Shown one piece after another: positions 1 to 9,603 of a stretch of 64,000 nucleotides of DNA. Source of the DNA: Antedon bifida. Lineage: Eukaryota > Echinodermata > Crinoidea > Comatulida > Antedonidae. Each line of letters begins with the position of its first letter. Within the stretch, counting starts at the first letter, position 1. The notes beneath the pieces are model-generated. The model was not told the DNA's origin and ran no database searches. It was given only the letters and a program-made list of their open reading frames with translations. The stretch is from assembly GCA_963402885.1 (NCBI GenBank), contig OY727102.1, forward strand, positions 11,036,001-11,100,000. The letters are read 5' to 3'. The position numbers and the translations under genes were made by a program.

Positions 1-540
1 TATACCTTACTCGCGATAGAAAACCGCCGGAAAGATATGGACATTTTTAATAACTGAAATATAGAAACTTTTATGGACATTATTACTGGACAATTTAAAA
101 TGTTGATCTTATATTTTACTTTATACAGTGCATTATACCATATACATTTAAAGTGTTATTAAACCATAACTTAGTACAGTGCTGCTTTGATTCAATTATA
201 AATAAATAGCTTAGAATTGTTTATAATAGAAGAGAGGGAATGTAATGTATTGAACTTGATTAATATTACTTGCTACCAATTATTTATACTTCCTTCACCT
301 GTTACCATATATATTATGTTAACCCACTTCTATATAACCCTGGCTACTTAATGGTCACTAATGGCTAAAGTAGACCCCTCTGCTGAGACCACTAAACATT
401 CCACCTTGACAGATTAATTACCCATTACCGATATTGTTATTATATATAGTAGATGTAGAATAAAGAATAAACACTTCAGTGCTAGCTTTCAACTATAACA
501 GAACTTGTCTCTCTCTCACTTATTTGTATTGTAAATCGGT
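1..540. other. AT-rich non-coding flank
   Basis: I see no coding potential, RNA gene or structured repeat here. From about 541 the sequence becomes the first copy of a duplicated block (see next entry). Confidence 0.5.
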
Positions 541-2190
541 ACATTACAAAAAGTATTGTAGGTAAGTGTACTAGGTTGATGAAAATAATGCAACTAGCAA
601 GTAAGGATACACAATGATTTACATTTACGTAACTTGGATAAATGCAAGTGGTCCGTAGATATATAGGATAAATACTATTAGTACTTACCCTAAATTAGGT
701 ATATGTATGTAAACCCTGTTCTTGTCTCTGACTGTTACCTTCTTTGTACAGTACCTACAGCAGACATTGGGTGGATACCATCATCATTTGATGGATTGGT
801 CATAGTAGCGTAATGATCTTTCTTACACGCAGTATCAAAATGAGCGAATGTGACATCTATTGATAAGAAAGAGCAAAATACCTTTATTTGTAAATGAATA
901 AGTATGTTGAAATATATTCATTTGGTAAGTTTCACCAAAAATGTATTCCGATATTAAAGACATATTTTATGATAAAACAGTACTAAGGGACAACCTCAAC
1001 ATTACAGTGGTGATAACTTGGATACAATGGCAATTTTATGTTATCCAAATAAGCATTCAGCTTCATGTGTAAACAGTATGAGTATGCGTTTCCTGCAATA
1101 GAACTCAACTGGTTTGTCCAAGTAAGGACTAGGTTTGTCCAAGTAAGGACCAGATTATGTCATGCTTTTACATACCTTGCAATCTTGTGCTTCCAGCAAT
1201 AGCATGGGTAATTATGTATACCATGAAATGGAAAAAATGGAGCACCATTATCACCAGACATGAAATTTGCCCTCACGTATCCATCATTTCCATTGTCTGG
1301 ACCACAAGGTGCACACTGTTTTGCACTTTGACCTGCATTCTCCGGTTGATTCTGAAATATTTACATGAAAATGTTAATGGGAAAATGTAATATTTTAATC
1401 AGAATTTATAAATTACGTGACTGATTACACAATGGAATGGCATTATCAGTACACGTTAAGAAAAAGAAGGTAGAAGAGTAAGAAAGTCCTTTGACAAATT
1501 TCCTTATGAAAGTCAAGTATGCATATATAATATCTATACATTGATTTTATTTGACAGAATGCAAAATATAGTTCCCCAAACTGACAAAATAATAACATTT
1601 GAAAAACAGAAATAAAATCTTTTAAAATGAATAATAAAAATGTTCATATTTATTGAAAATGTTTATATCTTTTTTTTGTGTCTTTTTTGGGTTTCCCACT
1701 TTTATTTCATCGTCATTAACATTGTTCCATTCATTATGATTTTTACATTTATACATTATCTAATCTAATTCATCATAATTGCTTAATTACAGTATTCGGT
1801 TTGTAACATGCTACAAATGTTTATATTCTTACTGAACCTACCTGTAACTCATCGCAATCAAAGAACAGGCTTGTACCAATTATAAACGATGACTACATTC
1901 TCACACATACTTATCAACAGCTTCATGACTAAGAGAAGATGGCCCAATGACAAATGGCATCACCCCGATGTTGTTGTATAAAATCTAAAATGTAAGTTAC
2001 TATATATAAGGAAAAGAGAAGTATTTTGGTATTGCTTACCTGCTCCAACTGTGTGGTGAATTACATTATCCTGAATTGCATCCCGATAGCAGGACTGAAG
2101 CCATTATGAAATGTATATTCACGTACAAACGATGGACTTTCTACAGTAACTTCTCCAATATCCAAGAATAATGTGGCTCATAAAAATCTG
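541..2190 (-). pseudogene. Second partial copy of PKHD1L1-like exons (copy A)
   Basis: This block is a diverged duplicate of 10717-12380, in the same orientation and order. On the minus strand about 2145-2050 reads ESPSFVREYTFHNGFSPAIG, typical of the parallel-beta-helix region of fibrocystin-L. About 20 bases present in the other copy are deleted right after it. The next exon (about 1990-1860) has lost the roughly 340-base stretch corresponding to 11838-12180. At 1150-1370 it reads QCAPCGPDNGNDGYVRANFM and then HGIHNYP, where one extra base shifts the frame compared with copy B. No open frame spans it, so it is a dead partial duplicate. Where copy B is damaged (12300-12340) copy A is often better preserved, so the two decayed independently after duplication. 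Confidence 0.75.
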
Positions 2191-2340
2191 AAACAAATAA
2201 ATAAGTGTCACTATCGAATGAATAAGTGCCAGACAAAAACCTCAGGGAAAAAAAAGTTACAATTACAGAACTAACACTTTCCAATGTAAGAATGTTCCTT
2301 TATAGAAGTATTTTAACACAACCTGTGTTATTATAATGTA

Positions 2341-2590
2341 TTATTCTGGTCCTCAAGCTTTACTGGAAACTGAGGAAATTCGGATTAGGCCCTCCACGGA
2401 CCCTCGACAGCCAGCAGTGCAGCGCCTACCAGATCAGCACACCGGGAGACAATCCCCTACTTTTTTCAAACAGTGTACCACGTTCTTTAATGTGCACTGT
2501 TAAGTACACAGGACCAACGGCTTTACATCTCATCCGAAGAATAAGGCAATGAGAGTAAAGCATCCTGCCTAAGGAACCATGGTGGTCTAT
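2341..2590. repeat. Dispersed-repeat-like block
   Basis: A GC-richer island in AT-rich DNA, containing GGACCAACGGCTTTACATCT and then GAAGAATAAGGCAATGAGAG. Blocks of this kind (...CCAACGGCTTTACATCCCATCC...) recur in invertebrate deuterostome genomes, so I take it as an old interspersed repeat. No ORF. The class is unknown, and the family statement is from general recall, not a search. Confidence 0.35.
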
Positions 2591-3866
2591 TTATAATTAT
2601 TTTCTCTCAATCTAATAACAATCATTGCCATGATTCAATAAATTGTTTATTAATTAAAAATATAAAAATCATCACCATCAATGACCAGAAATAATGAGTG
2701 ATAGAGCTGATAATGTTAGTTTTCCCAACGATTATATAATCTTAAGTTTCCAAAGAAGGAAAGAAGGCAAATAAAGAGAATGCTAGAAGTTTGGACTGGC
2801 AAACAGTTTAGTGTGCACATAAACAGTAGTTACTGGCACTGTATACTTCAACACAAAGAATAAATATTCTAAATATTTATTTCTTAGGCTTAATACTTAC
2901 AATAGTTGATTAGATCCACTGCTAGCACTCTTCTTACTTAGATTCATTCGCATAGTCTGACATTTTAACTTAAGGTACCTTCTCAGGCAGTGCCATTTTC
3001 TCTATTTTAGAAAATTGTGCTCTACAAAGAAACACAAATATTTAATATAACTCACAATATTTAAAAAAAACTTACATACAGTACATAAACGTATACACGG
3101 TAGGTGTATGGTCAAATTATTTGACATATTGTTGCATGATGAAATCAATATGAAAAGAACGGTTGCGTTTTTCTCCACATTTCAATCAACATGCTGTGAT
3201 CGTTCTGTACCGCAAACATATCACTATCACGCACTTAACAAGACTTCCCCAATCAGAGCGATTATTGTCCAAAGTGTGCATAGACTTGTTTATTTTTGTT
3301 TTTTCATTTTCTATAATTTTGATGTGATTTTGGGTCGTGATCCCCTTAGTCTCTTAACTTTTCTCATTGTTTGTTTCCTCGCATAGAGCTCTTTGAGCTG
3401 GGATATCGGAGTCTAGATGAAGAAGGTGTCCACACTTCTGTCAACATATACTGTATATTTAACAATTACAAACTTCATTTTGTATATGAGACTCAAAATA
3501 CCTGCTTTTAAAACGGATAGATTTTAAGTAGCTACCAGAAAAGCTTTAGTGAGAGGTTTAAGGCGCTGTGGGTGCTCAAATGAAAACTGTCAATGGATGT
3601 CAAAGGTTGAAAAAGCAATGCGTTGCTCAATTTCTAAACAATGACCCTGTTGTACACACAAATTGACTGGATATTTGTTTAATTAATGTACAGTTTGTAT
3701 GCATGTATGAACATGCTCGCCTGCATCTTAAATTGAGAGGATCTGTGTGTGTAGCATCCAATAAGAATTTAGTGAAGTTCGAGAAGCTGTGAAGAGCAAC
3801 CCTGTGTTGATCTGGGCCTCCGTGGATAAATTGAACTTATTATACCTATTCATGGTAACAGTAACG

Positions 3867-4135
3867 TTTGTTGCTCTTAGAGTGGATACGATAGTCTACA
3901 ATTGAAGATGCTTTTAAAATTGGGGTAGGGGGAAGTATTAATAGAAGGTAGTGGGTTAAATAGAGGGAGACCTGCATTGAAAATTTGAAATGGACTGTAG
4001 TCTTCAAAAAGAAGTTGCTCTTAGATTGGATACACTAGTCTACAATTGATGGTGATTTTAGTTATTATAATGCAGTATTAAATAGAAGATGGATGGTTAA
4101 TTAGAGAGAAAAACTGCATTGACAATTTGAAAATG
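3867..4135. repeat. Two-copy tandem duplication, about 140 bp
   Basis: Two adjacent imperfect copies each begin TTGCTCTTAGA.TGGATAC and end with CTGCATTGA.AATTTGAAA (about 3870-4010 and 4013-4135). Non-coding, just downstream of the last recognisable fibrocystin-L exon relic. The flanking stretch 2600-3865 shows nothing I can support; a 92-codon frame at 3108-3386 has no recognisable content. Confidence 0.6.
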
Positions 4136-4243
4136 ACTTATAATTAATTAAAAAATCACCAACCTTGGAATCCAGATGTTCTGCAATATCCATTGTAAAA
4201 TCTTCAATTATATTAAACTGAACATCAAATTTCTCAACAACTT

Positions 4244-5762
4244 TTAGTGTTGATCTGCGATTGATATGTGGAAAACACCCTCAATGACAGAAAACTCTGT
4301 TGAGTTGATACCTTCTAGCGTGGATGAGTTGGAATAAACAATGCTGAATTTAAAGAAGTAACCACTTCCTGACAGATTAATGGCAAGATCAGTGAAGTTG
4401 GCCCAGCCATGGATTATATCTACAGTGTTGTTGCTGACGAGCTCTGCATCAGATACTCCTGGGCATTTTCCATGGATGTGAAGAATGTCCCAGATTTTGC
4501 ACAATTTCACCCTGTAAAAATCATTGAATAATTCCTTTTTTTTCGTAGAATATTTGTATCAAACCTATGGTGTATTACCACAGCTTGATAGCCTATATTG
4601 GAGTTTAGAAAGAATTGTGTTAAATCTACACTGGTATCCAATATAGAGATGCAAGGTTGAATCTCAAATAGCATCAGCCGTTGTAAACGTATACTCATTG
4701 TGCTTGAGAATTGATAGATGATTTATACTCCTGGGTCACTAGATGCCTCTTCTTCAGCTTGCTTCTCAGAATACCTGTGAACCAATTAGTTATGTTGTTT
4801 TGTAATGATATAGGCATTATGGTTATGTTCGTTACAAGCCACACATGAGAATACAATTTAAGACTTTGGACAAGACGATACAAGCCAGTTCTTTACTACA
4901 GTAACTCTACAGAAAACTCAACTTCAACTCATTACTTCTTAAATGTTACTTACGTTTTATTGCCTGTACTTGGACCTCCTGTTGTATTTGTTGCTCTCAC
5001 ACCCCTTGTTGGGTCTTCGGCTGGGGGAGAAGGATCGGTCATTGCTAATAACCTCAACTTCAAGACTCTCGTACAAAGTACCGGTTTGTGCTGCATTAAC
5101 AATTTCTGCTTGAAGGTTAACTAACTCATCATGTTCTAGGGTTGAATTGCCTGTAAGGAAGAAATATTAATTATTGTTTAGATATTAAAAGAATAGGCAA
5201 TGAAATAAAATTCAACTCATTTCTAAACATATAAAACTGAAAAAAGAAGAAATCTGGATAGATTATGTGATACTTTAATATGGTTAAAGAAAGCTATTTA
5301 CTTACTGTATTATATATACCAAACTGGCAAGATTGTTAACAAGATCTTCTTCATAGAAGTCATCAACATCAACAGAAGCCACACCAACGTCAACCATTAT
5401 AACCGGTGTAGTGATGATGTCAATTGGGTCACTACCACGTATAAGTATCCAAAGAGTCTGCCAATCGCGATCAAAATAGTTCTCGCCATAAATGCTGGAG
5501 TCATGAACTGATCGTCTGGTCTATTTGGATCTTCTGGAACCCATATGAACATATCTCCATCCAGCTGCCTGTTATTTGGCATGACATAGTGACCTTGATG
5601 GTACACATCTAAGCGTTGAGGATTGGCATACCGGATGCCGACAACTATTTTCTGATCTGGAGCTGTGTTCAGGAAATGAAGTCATAACGTTTGAGGATTC
5701 GTTGAACTCTCATATACATCTCATAAGTCTCTCCAATTGCAACGATAGACATAAATTTTAAC
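4244..5762 (-). pseudogene. PKHD1L1: Fibrocystin-L (PKHD1L1-like) pseudogene, distal exons
   Basis: Minus-strand exons read in order. About 5762-5345: APDQKIVVGIRYANPQRLDV, then FDRDWQTLWILIRGSDPIDI and TTPVIMVDVGVASVDVDD. About 5155-5040: LEHDELVNLQAEIVNAAQTG. About 4700-4244: ILDTS..., GEIVQNLG and GWANFTDLAINLSGSGYFF. This matches the C-terminal extracellular part of fibrocystin-L, a large single-pass membrane protein with IPT/TIG, G8 and beta-helix repeats. Breaks are visible. A base is missing before GENYFD near 5487. Two extra bases disturb GETYEMY near 5718. A stop sits before LHFLN near 5690. The frame shifts between ILDTS and GEIVQNLG. The exon at 5762 is cut by the LINE; its first part resumes at 9604. 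A diverged functional gene is unlikely given this many breaks. No transmembrane exon was found. Confidence 0.82.
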
Positions 5763-6204
5763 CTTGCGCTGCTTAGGTGGCAGCAGTGTGTCTAAATTGC
5801 TCCTGAATTTTCTTCTAAAATTTGCGTTGTTTTCTGATTTAAATTTCTTAATGTTGTACTGATTTTACTTTTATTGTACCTGTTGTCTGTTTTTCCTAGT
5901 CTGGTGAAGTTTGTGACTGTTTTTGCCTTCTGTAACTTTTGTTCAAATTTACTACACTGCCTAGGCCTAACTGTTTACCTGAATAAACTGAGGTTTTATA
6001 GGGGAAAGTAGTCTGTTTGAGGCCTCCTGCTTTGGTTCCAGACAAGCCTAGACTGACCTGTTGTTCAAGTCTAGTCATGCTCAGCTGATTCTTTTGTTTT
6101 AGCTGAACTGAACTTTCTGCGAACTCTGGTTTTTCATTGCATACTGTATTATCGGCATTTCTTGCTCGGAGTGAATAGCTCAACTCATCTGACTTGCATT
6201 CATT

Positions 6205-7863
6205 ATGAAGTCACTTGTACGTTACACGCTGAATGAAATCAAGAATATTGGCAAACAAGTAAACAGACCACAATCTTTTAGTCAACAAGTATGGCAGCGA
6301 CTGAGTGACCTCGGTATTTGTAGAAAGACCGTACGAGGATGTAGAGCTGGCGTGAAAAAGCGACGACAAATAAAAGTCCTTACGACATCTCGCTTTTCTG
6401 ACACAACTGATGTATGCTCTCAGAGGAAGTTGGAACTTCGCGTCATTAATTATAACAATCTTGTGCAAATAAAAGCGGAGAGTAAAAAGTATCTCGATGT
6501 TCACTGCTGGAACGCACAATCTATCGGTAATAAAACTCAAACAATTTATGACTACATTCTCGACAAAGATGTTGATGTTTTGACTATCACAGAGTCTTGG
6601 TTGTCTGAAGAAGACCCTGTTATTATTGGTGAATGTACGCCATTAGGGTACTCTTTCTTAAACTTTCCAAGACCTGGTGATAGACACGGCGGTATTGCAA
6701 TCATCAGCAAATCAAGTCTGAAGCTAGGTATTTCACCTACAGGAATAGATACCGTCACTTTTGAACATGCTTCAATAACTGGCAACTCAAAGTTTGTTCG
6801 TTTTATTGCAGTCTATCGACCACCACCCTCAAAGAAAAATGGCTTTACACATAATCAATTTTTTGAAGAGTTTGACAGTTTCCTGGGTGTCGTATCTACA
6901 CTCCCTGGCAAACCATTGATTATGGGTGATCTGAATGTTCATGTTAATGATCCTACAAAACAAGACGTGTCGCGATTTTTAACTTCTTTGGCAGAACACA
7001 ACATGAAACAGTACGTTAACAGCCCAACGCATAAATGTGGAAATACGCTAGATCATGTTATTTGTCATCCAGAAGATGATCTTATTACATGCGAGTCATC
7101 CATTACTGTATCACCATGCAGATATGGATCTGATCATAACATGATAGAGTGTAGTATCAATAGGTTTAAACCATGTCCCGAAAGAAGAATTATCACCCGT
7201 AGATCGTTTAAAGACCTAGACATGGAATCTTTCATACCAGATCTCGATCGTGCGACGAAGTGTATTCTTCTGACAAATGATCCCAATTCTCAAGCTGAGT
7301 TATATAATAGTTCTATTCGCGAAGTACTTGATAAACATTGCCCGGAGAAATCACGGTCCCTGAAGCTGATCAGACAACCTAAATGGTATACTGATGATGT
7401 GAAAGACTCGCGTCGTGAGCGTAGACAACTTGAACGCAAGTGGAGAAAAACTCTCTCTGCTGAAGATCGTGAAATGTACCTTAAGCAAAATGTTAAAGTT
7501 ACTAAACTTATCAAGGAACGTAAAACCAACTTTTTCCAAGAAACACTAAATGGTGCAAATGCTAAAACCATGTTTAATACTCTTAATAGTCTGTTAAATT
7601 CATCTGTCAGTAAACTTCCTGCAAGTTCCTCTAACCTTGTTCTGAGCAATCAATTTGCACAATATTTCACTGATAAGGTGTCTAACATTAGATCTGAACT
7701 TGATCAAATGTGCCATATAAATAATGATAAGAATGATAATGTATACAATGTCAGTCAAAACGAAATCTTAAATTCTGACAATAATATCCCTAGTGATAAA
7801 TTAAGTAAGTGTGTAAATATGTTAAAATATATAATATGTAAAACTGAACGAGGAAGATGTTAG
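6205..7863 (+). CDS. LINE ORF, APE-type endonuclease half (frameshifted from RT half)
   Basis: The 552-codon frame starts with a basic leader (RGCRAGVKKRRQI, residues about 45-58) common in CR1-like ORF2. An apurinic-like endonuclease spans residues about 98-320: WNAQSIGNK, the catalytic-Glu motif ITESWL, HGGIAI, VYRPPPS, MGDLNVHV, CGNTLDHVI and the terminal GSDHNMIE. The enzyme nicks target DNA to prime reverse transcription. After residue 530 the frame runs out at a stop at 7861. The next frame already holds the continuation LNEEDVRKIITKLPNKTS from about 7840, so a single-base indel near 7830-7840 split one ORF2 into two. This would inactivate the copy unless it is a sequencing error. Confidence 0.85.
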   Translation: MKSLVRYTLNEIKNIGKQVNRPQSFSQQVWQRLSDLGICRKTVRGCRAGVKKRRQIKVLTTSRFSDTTDVCSQRKLELRVINYNNLVQIKAESKKYLDVHCWNAQSIGNKTQTIYDYILDKDVDVLTITESWLSEEDPVIIGECTPLGYSFLNFPRPGDRHGGIAIISKSSLKLGISPTGIDTVTFEHASITGNSKFVRFIAVYRPPPSKKNGFTHNQFFEEFDSFLGVVSTLPGKPLIMGDLNVHVNDPTKQDVSRFLTSLAEHNMKQYVNSPTHKCGNTLDHVICHPEDDLITCESSITVSPCRYGSDHNMIECSINRFKPCPERRIITRRSFKDLDMESFIPDLDRATKCILLTNDPNSQAELYNSSIREVLDKHCPEKSRSLKLIRQPKWYTDDVKDSRRERRQLERKWRKTLSAEDREMYLKQNVKVTKLIKERKTNFFQETLNGANAKTMFNTLNSLLNSSVSKLPASSSNLVLSNQFAQYFTDKVSNIRSELDQMCHINNDKNDNVYNVSQNEILNSDNNIPSDKLSKCVNMLKYIICKTERGRC

Positions 7864-7909
7864 GAAAATTATCACTAAACTTCCTAATAAAACAAGTCCA
7901 CTGGATCCT

Positions 7910-9406
7910 ATGCCCACTTGGTTACTGAAACGCTGTATTGATACATTATTGCCGAGTATCACGTCCATTGTTAATAATTCTCTGAGAGCAGGGATATTTC
8001 CTATTATCCTTCGTCAAGCGATTATTACCCCTTTGATTAAGAAACCAACCTTAAATCCTGATGTGTTTAAAAATTACCGGCCTGTCTCCAACCTCCCAAC
8101 GTTAGGTAAAATAATTGAATATCCCGCAGTCTCTAGTTTTAAAGAGCATCTCCAGAACAACGATCTTACTGAACCGTACCAGTCTGCATATAAATCATCT
8201 CATAGTACGGAAACTGCCCTTTTGCGGGTTAAGAATGATATGTTAAATGAACTTGACAAAGGTAAATCAATTATGTTGGTCCTACTAGATCTCTCCTCTG
8301 CATTCGACACCATAGACCATGACATCCTTGTAAATCGAATGCAGAGTGAATTTGGTATCTCCGGTACTGCATTAAACTGGTTTGCTAGTTACCATCATGA
8401 ACGTGTAAATAGAGTCTGTGTTCTAGGTGAATACTCGCAGAATCATGTTTTGAGATATGGTGTACCTCAAGGGTCCATCGTAGGTCCATCTATCTTTACT
8501 ATGTATGCGCAACCTATTGCAGATATCATTAGGCAATTTGAAGTAGCGTATCACATATATGCTGATGACATACAGCTTTACGTTAGCTTTGATTCAAAGT
8601 CGGAGGAGGATATCTCCGCCGCTAAGTTTAAACTTACCGAATGCATTACTGAAATACGTTCGTGGATGATGATCAACAAACTAAAGCTCAATGATTCAAA
8701 AACTGAGTTTTTCGTGATTTCATCTAATAGGCATGTTAAGGCTATACCCCAACTTGATTTGAAAATCGGTGAATCTATAATCACCCCATCCAGTAAGATT
8801 AATAATCTTGGTATCATGCTTGATAACCAACTCTCTATGAAAAATCATGTTAGTACATTGCGTAGTAGGGTAAACTTCCATCTTCGTAATTTGAGTAGGA
8901 TTCGGTGTTTCATAGACCGCTCTACTTGTACACATGCAGTAAGATCTTTAATTCTTTCCCGACTGGACTATGGCAACTCTTTGCTCGGTGGATTGGCTGT
9001 TTCAGACGTCCGACGTTTGCAAACACTGCAAAATAGCGCTGCACGTCTTATTTTTCAAGCTAGCAAGCGCACCACTGCGTCTCCTCTCATTGGGGAGCTG
9101 CATTGGTTGCCTGTCCAGCAGAGGATTGAATTCAAGATCTTAGTGCATGTGTACAACTGTCTGTATGGCTCAGCACCTGGTTATTTACAGGACCTTATAA
9201 ACAAACACCATTCTGGTCGGCATGGACTTCGATCTACCCAAGACCATACCCGTCTTGCCATTCCCAAGACCAAGAGGTCGTTTGGCGATAAGTGTTTTTC
9301 TGTCATCGGTCCTAGATTGTGGAATAACTTACCATCTTATATTCGTGAAGCCCCAAATGTGCAATATTTCAAGAAAATGTTAAAAACCTATCTCTTTCCT
9401 AAATAA
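7910..9406 (+). CDS. LINE ORF, reverse transcriptase half
   Basis: Reverse transcriptase continuing the endonuclease frame after a one-base shift; the true coding continuity begins near 7840. Motifs in order: NYRPVSNLPTLGKIIE, VLLDLSSAFDTIDHDIL (motif A with catalytic Asp), GVPQGSIVGPSIF (motif B), HIYADDIQLYV (motif C, YADD), LNDSKTEFFV and NNLGIMLD. The C-terminal part has SRLDYGNSLL, LQTLQNSAARLI, LHWLPVQQRIEFKI and IGPRLWNNLPSYIR, the usual tail of CR1/L2-group ORF2 proteins. It ends with a natural stop at 9404-9406, followed by a short 3' UTR. It copies the element's RNA at the nicked target. Confidence 0.88.
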   Translation: MPTWLLKRCIDTLLPSITSIVNNSLRAGIFPIILRQAIITPLIKKPTLNPDVFKNYRPVSNLPTLGKIIEYPAVSSFKEHLQNNDLTEPYQSAYKSSHSTETALLRVKNDMLNELDKGKSIMLVLLDLSSAFDTIDHDILVNRMQSEFGISGTALNWFASYHHERVNRVCVLGEYSQNHVLRYGVPQGSIVGPSIFTMYAQPIADIIRQFEVAYHIYADDIQLYVSFDSKSEEDISAAKFKLTECITEIRSWMMINKLKLNDSKTEFFVISSNRHVKAIPQLDLKIGESIITPSSKINNLGIMLDNQLSMKNHVSTLRSRVNFHLRNLSRIRCFIDRSTCTHAVRSLILSRLDYGNSLLGGLAVSDVRRLQTLQNSAARLIFQASKRTTASPLIGELHWLPVQQRIEFKILVHVYNCLYGSAPGYLQDLINKHHSGRHGLRSTQDHTRLAIPKTKRSFGDKCFSVIGPRLWNNLPSYIREAPNVQYFKKMLKTYLFPK

Positions 9407-9603
9407 TGTTTATGATATTACGGTAACTTTTTGTATAGGCCCTCATAGTTTTTATATATATATATTTTTGTATTTTCATTCCATTTTCTATTTTTTGTAT
9501 TTTGTAAGTTTTGTTGAGTATATAGTATTTTCTATTGTACAGCGCTTTGGTCACTTGGAAAAGCGCTATATAAATCCAAAATTAAAAAATTAAAAAAAAA
9601 AAA

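Larger units (their letters stand above)
5763..9603 (+). mobile_element. CR1-group non-LTR retrotransposon (LINE), near full length
   Basis: A LINE of about 3.8 kb with a 5' leader (5763-6204), an endonuclease ORF and a reverse-transcriptase ORF separated by one frameshift, and a 3' end TACAGCGCTTTGG...GCGCTATATAAATCC followed by an AATTAAAA-type tail, as in CR1/L2-group elements. It sits inside a fibrocystin-L exon: the minus-strand frame ends at ERISTF at 9604 and resumes KFMSIVAIGETYEMY at 5762. I see no clear target duplication, as is common for this group. One frameshift in about 1,050 codons points to a fairly recent insertion. Confidence 0.85.

Noticed and set aside
3108-3386. 92-codon plus-strand frame as a gene
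   Set aside because: Hydrophobic, AT-driven composition, no motif and no splice or homology support.
5896-6183. 95-codon minus-strand frame at the LINE 5' end
   Set aside because: Antisense to the LINE leader, with no family features.
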